Shown: piece by piece, positions 22,141-31,040 of the stretch
Position numbering within the stretch: position 1 is the first letter of the stretch
How the letters are laid out: every line of letters starts with the position of its first letter
DNA from: Massilia sp. 9I
GTDB taxonomy: Bacteria > Pseudomonadota > Gammaproteobacteria > Burkholderiales > Burkholderiaceae_D
Direction: 5' to 3'
Length of the DNA stretch: 64,000 nt
Assembly: GCF_902506415.1 (NCBI RefSeq)
Contig: NZ_LR733275.1
Coordinates: 3,625,617-3,689,616, forward strand
The notes under the pieces: model-generated
The model's database searches: none
What the model was told of the DNA's origin: nothing
The model's input: only the letters and a program-made list of their open reading frames with translations
Program-made: the position numbers and the translations under genes

Positions 22141-24576
22141 TTAGAAATCGAAGCCGGTGTTGATGCCGATGGTGCGCGGCGGTTTGTACTGCGCCAGCCA
22201 CGGGCCGAAGCCGTTGAAGGCGCTGGTCTTGATCTTCTTGTCGTTCACGTTGCGCACGAACGCGTCGACCCACCAGCCCTTGTTCTGGTAGCGCAGGCCG
22301 AGGTCCGCGGTGGCATACGACTCCTGGCGGTCTTCCGCACCGAGGTTGAACACGGAGAGTTCCGCATCGGTCTCGTAGTGCGCGGTGATGCGCGGCACCA
22401 GGGTCGCGCCACTGGCGAAGCGGAAGGTATGCTGGTACATCACCGTGGTCGAGAAGCGCGGCGCGTGCGGCAGGGTATTGCCGCCGACGTCGAGGCAGCG
22501 GTCGAACTCGGGCTTGGCCAGGCAGGGACTCGGCAGCGTGTAGTCGTTGGAGCCGGCGATCAGGGCGCCCAGCTTGGTCTTGAGCAGGGCGACGCTGACC
22601 GACAGGCGGTCGTCCGGCGACAGGCGCGCCGCGATCTCGGATTCCAGGCCATAGACTTCCGCTCCTTCGGCGTTCTCGATGGACAGGCCGCGGCTGCCGT
22701 CCGAGAAGTTCACCGGCGAGTTGAACTGGAAGTCCTTGAAGTCCATGTAGAACAGGGCGTTGTTGAGCTTGACCGCGCCGCCCATGAAGGAGCTCTTCGA
22801 GCCGAGCTCGTAGTTGGTGAGGGTCTCGGGCTGGTAGGTCAGGCCGCGGTCCTGGGTGCCGCCCGACTTGTAGCCGGTGGAGACGCTGGCGTAGACCATG
22901 TGGTCCTTGTTCAGGTCATAGTTGACGCGGCCCAGCCAGGTGACTTTGCTGCCGCTGAACTTGCCGTCGTTGCCCGGCACGTCTTCTTTGAAGCCCGGCT
23001 GCACGCGCGGGTCGATCGAGGGACTCAGCGGCAGCTGCGGCGCCGCGGCGTTGTAGGCCCAGGTGTAGGCACGGCCGCCGATGTTCTCGCGCTTGTCGCG
23101 GGTGTAGCGCGCGCCGCCGGTCAGGTGCAGCTTGTCCGACAGGTTCCAGGTGGCCTGGCCAAAAGCCGCGGTGGAGTCGACGGTTTCCTTCGGCTGGATG
23201 AAGGAGCCTTGCCACACCACGCTGCCGCTGTCCTTGGTGCCGTTCATGATTGGAATGTCGAAGCGGATGCTGTTCTTCTCGCCGCCGTAGTAGGCGCCGA
23301 CCTGCCAGTCGATGGCGCGGGCGCCGGTCGACTGCAGGTAGACCTCGTGGCTCTGGCTGCGGTAGTCGGAATCGGTGGTGGTGTGCTCCTGCCACACGCC
23401 GCCCGAGCGCACCGAGGTCGGCAGCACCGCGCCGCCGTCCTGGTCGAAGCGCATCGTGCCCTTGTACTTGGAGAGGCCGGCGATGTAGTGCAGGGCCATG
23501 TCCTGGTTGAGGTCCCAGCTCAGGCGGCTGCGGATGTTGTGGCTGGTGCGGTCGATCCAGGGCGCGCTGTCGCTCAGCATCGACCAGTGCTTCTGGCCTG
23601 CGCGCGGGGTCTGCATCAGGTTGGCGCTGGGGGTGCCGCGGTCGTCGAATTTTTCGTAGGCGACGTTCCAGCGCAGTGCCGGCGTGATCTGCCACAGCAG
23701 GCTGATGCGGGCGGCGCTCTGGTCCTGGGCATTGTATTTCTTGTCGCCGACAGCCCACTGGTTCGGGTCGATCGGACGGAAGGCCGCTGCGGCGCCGCCG
23801 GCGGCGAGGTAGGCGGCGCGCTGCTGGTCGAGCGGCACGCCCGGGAATTTCTGATAGTCGACGTAGCCGTCGTGCTGCTCGTGGACCACGGCGAAGCGCA
23901 GGGCGGCGGTATCGGACAGCGGCACGTTGACGGCGCCGCGCATGCCATAGCGGTTGTAGTCGCCGACGCCGCCTTCGACATAGCCGCTGCGGCTGTTCAG
24001 TTCCGGCTTGATGGTCTGGATGTTGACCGCGCCGACGGTGGAGTTGCGGCCCCAGAGCGTGCCCTGCGGGCCGCGCAGCACTTCGATGCCCTCGACGTCG
24101 AACATCAGGGCGGTGGCGCCTTCCGCACGCGGCGAGTAGACGTTGTCGACAAACGAGGCGACTTCCGGGTCGGCGTACTGGGTCTTGGCGCTGTCGTTGC
24201 CAATGCCGCGCAGGGTCATGGTGGTGACACCGTGGTCGCCCTGGGCGGTGGCCTGGAAGCCCGGAACCAGCTGCACCACGTCAAGCATGGTCTGCACATG
24301 GTTGTCGGCCAGGGTCGCGGCGGACAGCGCGGTGATCGCGATCGGGGTCTTTTGCAGCGAAGTGGAACGCTTGGTCGCGGTGACGATCACTTCGGCCATG
24401 CCATTGCTGTCGATTGCGCCGGAGGGCGCGGTGGCTGCCGGGCCGGGCGCGGTCTCGCCCGGACGCGCCATGTCGGGAGCGGTCTGGGCGGACGCGTTCC
24501 CGATACCTGCCACGAGGGCAAGCACGGCAAGGTGAATGGGGGCGAAGCGCCGGCGCTGCGGTGCGAAGGTGTTCAT
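22141..24576 (-). CDS. TonB-dependent outer-membrane receptor
   Basis: 811 aa with signal peptide ending near ASA-Q. A plug domain begins at about residue 68 (VIVTATKRSTSLQKTPIAITALSAATLADN, then EVLRGPQGTLWGRNSTVGAVNI), followed by a 22-strand barrel ending in the aromatic GINTGFDF. It energises uptake of a substrate through the outer membrane with TonB/ExbBD. The neighbouring GH1, GH9 and glk genes suggest a beta-glucan oligosaccharide; the sequence resembles the sugar/iron receptor branch with an N-terminal TonB box. Two operator-like dyads sit just upstream. Confidence 0.95.
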   Translation of the reverse strand: MNTFAPQRRRFAPIHLAVLALVAGIGNASAQTAPDMARPGETAPGPAATAPSGAIDSNGMAEVIVTATKRSTSLQKTPIAITALSAATLADNHVQTMLDVVQLVPGFQATAQGDHGVTTMTLRGIGNDSAKTQYADPEVASFVDNVYSPRAEGATALMFDVEGIEVLRGPQGTLWGRNSTVGAVNIQTIKPELNSRSGYVEGGVGDYNRYGMRGAVNVPLSDTAALRFAVVHEQHDGYVDYQKFPGVPLDQQRAAYLAAGGAAAAFRPIDPNQWAVGDKKYNAQDQSAARISLLWQITPALRWNVAYEKFDDRGTPSANLMQTPRAGQKHWSMLSDSAPWIDRTSHNIRSRLSWDLNQDMALHYIAGLSKYKGTMRFDQDGGAVLPTSVRSGGVWQEHTTTDSDYRSQSHEVYLQSTGARAIDWQVGAYYGGEKNSIRFDIPIMNGTKDSGSVVWQGSFIQPKETVDSTAAFGQATWNLSDKLHLTGGARYTRDKRENIGGRAYTWAYNAAAPQLPLSPSIDPRVQPGFKEDVPGNDGKFSGSKVTWLGRVNYDLNKDHMVYASVSTGYKSGGTQDRGLTYQPETLTNYELGSKSSFMGGAVKLNNALFYMDFKDFQFNSPVNFSDGSRGLSIENAEGAEVYGLESEIAARLSPDDRLSVSVALLKTKLGALIAGSNDYTLPSPCLAKPEFDRCLDVGGNTLPHAPRFSTTVMYQHTFRFASGATLVPRITAHYETDAELSVFNLGAEDRQESYATADLGLRYQNKGWWVDAFVRNVNDKKIKTSAFNGFGPWLAQYKPPRTIGINTGFDF

Positions 24577-24631
24577 GCTGTCTCCAATATTCGAATTTTT
24601 GAGTTTTATTGATCTAATGCATGCGTTTCAA

Positions 24632-24665
24632 GAAAACGGTTTCATAATTCTTGAAAACGATTTCA
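24632..24665. promoter_or_regulatory. Tandem LacI-type operators upstream of the TonB receptor
   Basis: Two dyads, GAAAACGGTTTC (24632-24643) and TGAAAACGATTTCA (24652-24665), both match the LacI/GalR pattern with a central CG. Their centres are 21 bp apart, that is two helical turns, as needed for two repressor dimers on one DNA face. They lie about 60-90 bp upstream of the receptor gene. Confidence 0.7.
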
Positions 24666-24750
24666 TGCTAAATCTGCTCCTGATAAGAAGTCAAACAAAA
24701 TTTTGAAAAAGTTAACGAACAGCTGTTCGTAAACCAGTGCCGTCAAATCT

Positions 24751-24765
24751 ATGAAAGATTTTCAT
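24751..24765. promoter_or_regulatory. Further dyad near the LacI gene
   Basis: ATGAAAGATTTTCAT has 6-bp perfect arms around a 3-bp centre and lies 47 bp before the LacI start. The arms resemble the upstream operators but lack the CG centre. It could be an autoregulatory half-strength site. Confidence 0.4.
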
Positions 24766-24811
24766 GGCGTGTTAAGCTCGACGTATCGGCCCTTGCATAG
24801 CGAACGCATTC

Positions 24812-25822
24812 ATGAAAAACGACGAGAGCAGCACGACTACCCTGAACCAGGTTGCCCAGGCGGCCGGTGTGTCTCCCGCCACGGTGTCGCGCTTCCTCAA
24901 TGGCACCGCCAAGGTCGCCGACGAGAAGCGCCGCACCATCGAGCGCGTCATCGAAGAACTCAACTACAAGCCGAACCGCCTGGCCCAGAGTCTGAAGATG
25001 GGCAGCACGCGCACCATCGGCGTACTCACCCAGTCACTGGAGAGCGGTTACTTCAACCGCGCCATGGTCGGCATCGAGGACGCGGTCAAGGCCTCCGGTT
25101 ATGCGCTCCTGATCATGAGCGGCCACTGGCACGCGGACGAGGAAGCGGAGCGGGTCGAACTCCTGATCGCGCGCCGTGTCGACGGCGTGGCCATCCTGAC
25201 CGGGAACATGAGCGACAGCCAAATCCTGGACTTCTCGCGGCGCGTGCCGATCGTTGCCTTCGGGCGCAAGGTGGCGGGCGAGCGCGTGCTGAGCTTCGGG
25301 CTCGATAACTACCGCGGCGCCTGCGAAGCGGTCGAGTTCCTGGTCGAGCAGGGACACCGCCGCATCGCGATGATCACCGGTCCGGCCGACCACGAGGATG
25401 CGCGTGCGCGCCTGGCCGGCTATTGCGACACGCTGGCCAGGCACAAGATCGAGGTCGACAAGGGCTTGATCGTGCCGGGCGACTTCCAGGAATCGGGCGG
25501 CCTGCTGGCGGTGAACCAGCTGCTGGCCTCGAACCAGCGCTTTACCGCGATCTTCGCGAGCAACGACCTGACCGCCTATGGCGCACGGCTGGCGCTGTAC
25601 CGCCGCAGCATCCGGGTGCCGGACGATATCTCGATCGTCGGCTTCGACGACCTGCATAGCTCGATGTACACGACGCCGCCGCTCACCACGGTGCGCCAGC
25701 CGCTGTACGAAGTCGGCACCAACATCGGCCGCATGATGCTGGGCATGCTGGGCCACGAGCAGCCGGAGATGGACATGCCGGCGCTGAGCCTGATCGTGCG
25801 GGAATCGGTGCGGCGCATCTGA
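24812..25822 (+). CDS. LacI-family transcriptional regulator of the glucoside locus
   Basis: 336 aa. The N-terminal HTH reads TLNQVAQAAGVSPATVSRFLNG (residues about 10-31), with the hinge helix in YKPNRLAQSLK. The periplasmic-binding-like sugar domain follows (TIGVLTQSLESGYFNRAMVGIED, FSRRVPIVAFGRK, FASNDLTAYGARLAL, IVGFDDLHSSMYTTPPLTTVRQP). It is divergent from the TonB receptor, with operators in the shared spacer, so it probably represses the whole uptake and hydrolysis unit until a disaccharide or its product binds. Confidence 0.94.
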   Translation: MKNDESSTTTLNQVAQAAGVSPATVSRFLNGTAKVADEKRRTIERVIEELNYKPNRLAQSLKMGSTRTIGVLTQSLESGYFNRAMVGIEDAVKASGYALLIMSGHWHADEEAERVELLIARRVDGVAILTGNMSDSQILDFSRRVPIVAFGRKVAGERVLSFGLDNYRGACEAVEFLVEQGHRRIAMITGPADHEDARARLAGYCDTLARHKIEVDKGLIVPGDFQESGGLLAVNQLLASNQRFTAIFASNDLTAYGARLALYRRSIRVPDDISIVGFDDLHSSMYTTPPLTTVRQPLYEVGTNIGRMMLGMLGHEQPEMDMPALSLIVRESVRRI

Positions 25823-25879
25823 TCGCGGCTGACGCTTCGACTTCATTCGAAGCGTTCAATAAAAATCGCTTGCAATTAA

Positions 25880-25980
25880 ATAGCGCGCTATGTAATATTC
25901 CGTCCATGGCAGCGAAGACGGAGCAGATCCAGATGGCTGCCACATCAGCATCAAACAAGTGCATATAAGTAGTGCGCTAT
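25880..25980. promoter_or_regulatory. Pair of OhrR-like operator dyads before ohr
   Basis: A perfect dyad ATAGCGCGCTAT (25880-25891) and a near copy GTAGTGCGCTAT (25969-25980), both in AT-rich flanks containing AATTAA/TTTAAT, lie 60-150 bp upstream of the ohr start. MarR-type OhrR repressors bind such AT-flanked dyads. No ohrR gene is present in the window, so the regulator would act in trans. Confidence 0.5.
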
Positions 25981-26035
25981 TTAATCGAGTTAAAACAACC
26001 GGGCAGCAGCCCGCAACCAGCAAAGGAGCATCACC

Positions 26036-26461
26036 ATGGCAATCGAAAAAGTCCTCTACCGTGCAAGCGCCAAGGCCACCGGCGGCCGCGATGGCCGTGC
26101 CGTCTCGTCCGACAATGCACTCGACGTCAAACTGTCGACCCCGAAGGAACTGGGCGGCGCCGGCGGCGACGGCACCAATCCCGAGCAGCTGTTCGCTGCC
26201 GGCTACTCGGCCTGCTTCCTGGGCGCGATGAAGTTCGTGGCGGCTAGAGACAAACTGAAGATCTCGCCGGACGTCTCGGTGCAGGGCAGTGTCGGCATCG
26301 GCCCGATCCCGACCGGCTTTGGCATCGAAGTTACGCTGCAGATCAGCCTGCCTGGCGTGCCGGAAGAGGAAGCGCGCACCCTGGTCGAGCGTGCGCACAT
26401 CGTCTGCCCGTATTCGAACGCGACCCGCGGCAATATCGACGTCACCCTGGAACTCATCTAA
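26036..26461 (+). CDS. ohr: Organic hydroperoxide resistance protein (Ohr)
   Basis: Thiol peroxidase of the Ohr/OsmC family reducing organic and fatty-acid hydroperoxides, 141 aa. Both catalytic cysteines are present: the peroxidatic one in [11 protein letters not shown] (about residue 60) and the resolving one in [13 protein letters not shown] (about 123). The N-terminal [21 protein letters not shown] and the E/R pair region match the Ohr rather than the OsmC branch. A ribosome site (AAAGGAG) precedes ATG 26036. Transcribed alone, closed by a strong terminator. Confidence 0.96.
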   Translation: MAIEKVLYRASAKATGGRDGRAVSSDNALDVKLSTPKELGGAGGDGTNPEQLFAAGYSACFLGAMKFVAARDKLKISPDVSVQGSVGIGPIPTGFGIEVTLQISLPGVPEEEARTLVERAHIVCPYSNATRGNIDVTLELI

Positions 26462-26566
26462 TTAATGAAAGCGGGAGAAATGCGCGCTGTGTATGCCGCA
26501 TATTCGCGATCCCTATATTTAACAATTTGATGCGCTAAACGGCGATTCCGGAAAGGGATTGCTTAT

Positions 26567-26620
26567 GGCGGGAAATGCGAATTCAGCATAATGCTGAGTT
26601 CGCATTTCCCGCCTATTTTT
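26567..26620 (+). terminator. Long-stem terminator downstream of ohr
   Basis: Two 23-base arms (26567-26589 and 26591-26613) are complementary with a single wobble position and only one base between them, followed by TATTTTTTT. It is an unusually long rho-independent terminator about 105 bp after the ohr stop. The symmetry also allows a cruciform. Confidence 0.8.
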
Positions 26621-26983
26621 TTGCCCGGTTGATCAGTTCGCGCGTATTTTCAGCATCCGGAAATAGACGACTATGCCACTGTGCCGCAATGTCAATACGG
26701 CGCTAACTCAACAGTATTTGACAGCTATCTGCACGCTTTTGGCGCGATTCGCTGTGTTTGCCGAAGGGATTCATAGTCATCCGCCAACACAGTTGCCATC
26801 TTGGCGTCGACTCAAAACAACAGCGACAAATTTTTTTCCGCGCGGCAAACACAGATTTTTTCCTGACGGTAAAATTGCCGTCCATCAGCTTTCGACGCCA
26901 ACTATTTTCGGTTGGCGTTTGCATTTCAAAGCCTGTTAGCAGTTTTTAAGTCACCTAAAAATTTAACAATTCGGTTTCCTTCG
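26621..26983. other. AT-rich leader region without a supported gene
   Basis: Between the ohr terminator and the MFS gene the sequence is clearly lower in GC than its surroundings. It contains several short overlapping frames on both strands, none with family sequence. A 24-base inverted repeat (ACGCCAAC and GTTGGCGT arms, 26895-26918, loop of 8) lies 66 bp before the MFS start and could act in the transcript leader. I see no convincing promoter with normal spacing. Confidence 0.45.
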
Positions 26984-28138
26984 ATGCACACCACTGTTTC
27001 TGCTCCACGTTCGTTTTCCCTCGCGCAGACCCAGCAGTACGCACTGCCGGTCCTGTTCGCACTGTTCGGCCTGATCATGGGTTCGTGGGCCGGCCGTATC
27101 CCGGCGCTGGCCGAGCGTGTGCAGGTGTCCCACTCGGCGCTGTCGATGGTCCTGCTGTGCGGCGGCCTGGGCGCCGTCGTGTCCTATCCGATTTCGTCCT
27201 TCCTGATGGGCCGCTTTGGTGCGCGCAAGTCGCTGCTGATCTCGGGCATGGCCCTCCTGTGCGTGCTGGTGTCGATCGGCATGGCGCCGACCGTGCCGCG
27301 CCTGATGCTGTCGGTCCTGATGCTGGGCATTACCGCCAGCACCTTCGACGTCGCCATCAACTCGGCCGCCACCAAGCGTGAAAAGCTGACCGGCAAGTCG
27401 GAACTGTCGATGCTGCACGGTATCGGCTGCGCCGGCGGCCTGGCGGGCGCCACCCTCGGCAGCCTGATGGCCAGCATGAAGATTGCACCAGGCACCCACT
27501 TCCTGATGCTGGCCGGTCCGCTGGCCGTGGTCCTGTGGGGTGCATTCAGCATGATGAATGCCGACGACAGCGTCGAAAAGGTCGAAAAGAAATCGTTCTC
27601 GCTGCCGCGCGGTCCGCTGGCACTGCTGGGTCTGCTGGGCTTCCTGGGTTCGATGTCGGAAGGCAGCATTGCCGACTGGAGCGGCGTGTTCCTGAAAGAG
27701 CACTTCGGCGCATCGGACGGCCTGGCGCCGCTGGCCCTGTCGGCCTTCTCGGTGATGATGCTGCTGTCGCGCATGGTCGGCGACAAGATGAAAGTGCGCT
27801 TCGGCGCCCAGCGCCTGGTCACCATCGGCTCGATGGTCTCGGCAGCCGGCCTGTTCTTCGCCGTGCTGGCGCCGAACGCCTACGTCGCCCTGGGCGGTTT
27901 CGCGATCGCGGGCCTCGGCCTGTCCCTGCTGTTCCCCTTCGTGTTCAGCGCAGCCGGCGCACAAGGCCCGATGGCCCTGGCCGCCGTCGCCAGCATGGCC
28001 TACAGCGGCAGCCTGATGGGCCCGCCGGTGATCGGCGCCGTTGCTCACTTCGTCGGCATGCAGGCAGCGATCTCCTACGTCGGCATGCTGTCGCTGGTCA
28101 TCGCTTTTGTGGCAAGCCGTACCAAACTGCTGAAGTAA
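26984..28138 (+). CDS. MFS transporter (YbjJ-like)
   Basis: 384 aa from ATG 26984 (MHTTVSAPRSFSL), with 12 predicted transmembrane segments. The N-terminal PVLFALFGLIMGSWAGRIPALAERVQVS and the GRFGARKSLLISGMALLC loop match the YbjJ/FucP-like branch of major facilitators. The conserved GSMSEGSIADWSGVFLKE segment of this branch is in the middle. The upstream extension to 26912 has no hydrophobic or conserved content. The substrate is unknown. It is monocistronic, with a terminator 57 bp downstream. Confidence 0.9.
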   Translation: MHTTVSAPRSFSLAQTQQYALPVLFALFGLIMGSWAGRIPALAERVQVSHSALSMVLLCGGLGAVVSYPISSFLMGRFGARKSLLISGMALLCVLVSIGMAPTVPRLMLSVLMLGITASTFDVAINSAATKREKLTGKSELSMLHGIGCAGGLAGATLGSLMASMKIAPGTHFLMLAGPLAVVLWGAFSMMNADDSVEKVEKKSFSLPRGPLALLGLLGFLGSMSEGSIADWSGVFLKEHFGASDGLAPLALSAFSVMMLLSRMVGDKMKVRFGAQRLVTIGSMVSAAGLFFAVLAPNAYVALGGFAIAGLGLSLLFPFVFSAAGAQGPMALAAVASMAYSGSLMGPPVIGAVAHFVGMQAAISYVGMLSLVIAFVASRTKLLK

Positions 28139-28194
28139 TGTTTTTGCCGGCTTCGGCCGGCACACCGTCCTCGCACGGCGCAAGCCGGCTTTCC

Positions 28195-28231
28195 AACGCA
28201 GACCGCGCCGAGCGCCGTCTGCGTTTTTTTT
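28195..28231 (+). terminator. Rho-independent terminator after the MFS gene
   Basis: A perfect 9-bp stem (AACGCAGAC with GTCTGCGTT) with a GC-rich 13-nt loop that can extend the pairing is followed by eight T. It ends the MFS transcript before the glycan cluster. Confidence 0.85.
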
Positions 28232-28336
28232 CGCCTGGCGGCGGCCGTTTGCGCTAGCCCAAGCCAGCCCCGGCATTCGCCGAACTTCGCCGCGCGCGCC
28301 CTCTCCAACCATGCAGCGATACGGAGAGGAGACCTC

Positions 28337-28963
28337 ATGTCCAGCACTGTCGATGCGGCCGCGGTAACGCGCTTCCACGATGCCGAGCTCGCCCAACCCG
28401 ACTGGCCGGCCCTGCACGGTGCAGCCGAGCTTGCCGGGATCTGGCGCGCCATCAGCGCCAACCACCATTTCAACTGCCTGCTGTGGCAGGAAGAAGACCG
28501 CGCACGCCGGGTCGACGTTCCCGCCGCCGCGATCGCCACCAGCAAGCGCCTGATCGACCGCTACAACCAGCAGCGCAACGACGCGGTCGAAGCCATCGAC
28601 GAAGCCCTGCTTGCCGCGCTGGACCGCATCGAGCCCGGTCCCGGCGCGCGCCTGTCGAGCGAGACGCCGGGCGCGATGATGGACCGGCTGTCGATCCTGT
28701 CGCTCAAGATGCACCACATGCGCCTGCAGACCGAGCGCAGCGATGCCGGCCAGGCCCACGTGCAGGCGTGCAGCGCCCGGCTGCAGCGCCTGATCACCCA
28801 GCGCCACGATCTCGCCGCCTGTCTCGACGGCTTGCTGCGCGAGGCCGCCGCGGGCCAAGCCTACTTCAAGGTCTATCGCCAGTTCAAGATGTACAACGAT
28901 CCCGCGCTCAATCCCTACCTGTACGGGCAGCCCGTGGGCGGCACCATGCCGGCGGGGAGCTGA
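28337..28963 (+). CDS. DUF4254 protein
   Basis: 208 aa, helical, no signal peptide. It matches the DUF4254 family by its [29 protein letters not shown] start and by the [25 protein letters not shown] helix ([20 protein letters not shown]). The internal [20 protein letters not shown] segment and the C-terminal [20 protein letters not shown] are also family-like. The family has no established activity but is repeatedly found beside glycosyltransferases of surface glycans. Here it starts a three-gene unit with GT2 and GT9 (ATG of GT2 follows its stop directly). Confidence 0.85.
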   Translation: MSSTVDAAAVTRFHDAELAQPDWPALHGAAELAGIWRAISANHHFNCLLWQEEDRARRVDVPAAAIATSKRLIDRYNQQRNDAVEAIDEALLAALDRIEPGPGARLSSETPGAMMDRLSILSLKMHHMRLQTERSDAGQAHVQACSARLQRLITQRHDLAACLDGLLREAAAGQAYFKVYRQFKMYNDPALNPYLYGQPVGGTMPAGS

Positions 28964-29818
28964 ATGGACCGGCCGCGCATCGACATACTCGTCCCGACGT
29001 GTGGCCGGCCGGCGGCGCTGGCAGTGACGCTCACCGCGGTCGGCGCACAGGACTACCCCGACCTGCGCATCGTGGTGTCCGACCAGACGGCGGGCGCGAG
29101 CGCCCTGGGCCAGCCCGAGGTGGTGGCCGTGTTGCGCTACCTGCGGGCGCGGGGGATTCCGGTCGAGACCTGGCACCACCTGCCGCGGCGCGGCATGGCG
29201 GAGCAGCGCGCCTTTCTGCTGGCGCAGGCGCACGCGCCTTACTGCCTGTTCCTCGACGACGACGTCATCCTCGAGCCGGACCTGGTGGGCCGCCTGCACC
29301 GCCTGCTCGTAGGGCAGGGCTGCGGTTTCGCCGGCAGCGCAGTGCATGGCCTGAGCTACCTGGGGCAGGAGCGGCCGGCGCAGGAGAGCGTCACGTTCTG
29401 GGATGGACGCGTCGCCCCGGAGACCGTGCGGCCCGGCGACAGCGCCTGGGCACGCCACCACCTGCACAGCGCGGCCAACCTGTTCCACCTGCAGCGCCGC
29501 CTCGGCGTGCCGGCCGAAGCGCCGCGCGCCTACCGGGTGGCCTGGGTAGGCGGCTGCGTGCTGTTCGACACCGCCAGGCTGCGCGTCGCGGGCGGCTTCG
29601 ACTTCTGGCCCGCGCTGCCGGCCGAGCACTGCGGCGAAGACGTACTGGCCCAGCTACGCGTCATGGAGCGCTTCGGCGGCTGCGGCATGCTGCCCTCCGG
29701 CGCCTATCACATGGAGCTGCCGACGACGCTGAAGCAGCGCGAAGTCGACGCGCCCTGGGCCTTGCTGGCGCAGGGCGACCAGCAGGAGCATGCATCAGCT
29801 GCACAGGTCCGGCCATGA
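28964..29818 (+). CDS. Glycosyltransferase family 2
   Basis: 284 aa GT-A enzyme. The nucleotide-sugar motif IDILVPTCGRPAALAVTLTAV is at the N-terminus. The metal-binding DXD-like element is YCLFLDDDVILEPD (residues about 93-106) and the acceptor-site acidic motif is EHCGEDVLAQLRVME. It contains a GGCVLFDTARLRVAGGFDF segment typical of GT2. Donor and acceptor are unknown. The GT9 gene begins inside its stop (ATGA), indicating coupling. Confidence 0.88.
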   Translation: MDRPRIDILVPTCGRPAALAVTLTAVGAQDYPDLRIVVSDQTAGASALGQPEVVAVLRYLRARGIPVETWHHLPRRGMAEQRAFLLAQAHAPYCLFLDDDVILEPDLVGRLHRLLVGQGCGFAGSAVHGLSYLGQERPAQESVTFWDGRVAPETVRPGDSAWARHHLHSAANLFHLQRRLGVPAEAPRAYRVAWVGGCVLFDTARLRVAGGFDFWPALPAEHCGEDVLAQLRVMERFGGCGMLPSGAYHMELPTTLKQREVDAPWALLAQGDQQEHASAAQVRP

Positions 29819-30924
29819 GTGCAGATCCGCAGCGGCTGGGCGGGGTGAAAAAGATCGCCGTACTGCGGCCGAATGCCGTCGGCGATTTCGTTTTCTCCCT
29901 GCCGGCACTGCATGCGCTGAAGCATGCTTATCCCAAGGCCGAGCTGGTCTTCCTGGGCAAGGAATGGCATGCGCAATTCCTGCAAGGGCGGCCGGGACCG
30001 GTCGACCGGGTCGTCGCGATGCCGGCCGTTCCCGGCGTGGGTGGGCTGGCGGACGATGCTGCCGATGCTGCTGCCGTCGAGCACTTCGTCGCGCGCATGC
30101 GGGATGAGCGTTTCGATATCGTGGCGCAGATGTATGGCGGAGGAGCGAGTTCGAATCCCTTCGCCAAGCGGCTTAACGGGCGCCTGAGTATCGGTGCGCG
30201 TGCGGATGGCGCGGCGCCTCTCGACCGCTGGGTGCCCCACGTGGAACCTGCGAACCGGCGCCTGGCGCTGCTGGAGATCGCCGCCCTGGCGGGGGCCACG
30301 CTCCCGTGGATGCCAAGCGAACTGGCGGTAACGCCGGCAGACCGTGCGGCGGCGGCGCAGGTCCTGCCGCCAGGTCCGGACCGTCCGCTGGTGCTGCTTC
30401 AGCCGGGATCGTCCGATGCGCGCCGCTGCTGGCCTCCTGAACGGTTTGCCGCCGTCGGCGATGCGCTGGCGGCGCGGGGAGCGCTGGTCGCCGTCAACGG
30501 AACGCCCCAGGAGGCGGCATTGGTACGGCAAGTGGTGACGGGCATGCGTCATCCGGCCCTGGATCTTGCGGACAGGCTTGGGCTAGGCGGCCTGTGCGGC
30601 GTGCTCGAGCGTGCGGCGCTGGTGGTGTCGAACGACACTGGCCCGCTGCACCTGGCGCTGGCGATCGGCACGCCCGCGGTCGGCATCTTCTGGCACACTA
30701 ACCTGGTCGACGGCGCACCGCTACGTCCCGGGCTGCTGCGGGCCGCCGTGTCGGCGCAGGTGCGATGCACGGTGTGCGGTGCCGACAACCGCGCATCGCG
30801 CTGCGCGCACCAGGAGAGCTTCGTGGACGAGGTCGCGGTCGATGAAGTGCTGGGGCATGCGCTGTCGCAGCTGCGGGTATGGAATCCACACGATGGTTGT
30901 CCGGGAATCGCATCCCGCATTTGA
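29815..30924 (+). CDS. Glycosyltransferase family 9 (heptosyltransferase-like)
   Basis: 369 aa from ATG 29815. The N-terminal KIAVLRPNAVGDFVFSLPAL is the GT9 acceptor-domain start, RPLVLLQPGSSDARRCWPPERFAAVGDAL is the donor-domain core, and VVSNDTGPLHLALAIGTPAVGIFW is the conserved loop. A C-terminal cluster CTVCGADNRASRCAHQ may bind metal or be structural. It probably transfers a heptose-like sugar to a lipid-linked or LPS-type glycan. Last gene of the DUF4254-GT2-GT9 unit. Confidence 0.9.
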   Translation: MSADPQRLGGVKKIAVLRPNAVGDFVFSLPALHALKHAYPKAELVFLGKEWHAQFLQGRPGPVDRVVAMPAVPGVGGLADDAADAAAVEHFVARMRDERFDIVAQMYGGGASSNPFAKRLNGRLSIGARADGAAPLDRWVPHVEPANRRLALLEIAALAGATLPWMPSELAVTPADRAAAAQVLPPGPDRPLVLLQPGSSDARRCWPPERFAAVGDALAARGALVAVNGTPQEAALVRQVVTGMRHPALDLADRLGLGGLCGVLERAALVVSNDTGPLHLALAIGTPAVGIFWHTNLVDGAPLRPGLLRAAVSAQVRCTVCGADNRASRCAHQESFVDEVAVDEVLGHALSQLRVWNPHDGCPGIASRI

Positions 30925-31040
30925 ACGCGGCCACGGCAACACCACCTTTCGTAGCCGGTGCACTCTCGAGGCATTGAACAGCCCGAGCTCCGGGGCGTCT
31001 CGAACTCAGCCGCATGGACCGTCGTCACAGACGGCAGGGC

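Noticed and set aside
22378..24612. 744-aa plus-strand open frame
   Set aside because: Antisense shadow of the TonB receptor.
26673..26949. Short plus and minus frames in the AT-rich leader
   Set aside because: Overlapping frames in several phases, no ribosome sites and no recognisable protein sequence.
26963..29629. 888-aa minus-strand open frame
   Set aside because: Antisense to the MFS, DUF4254 and GT2 genes, which have clear families.
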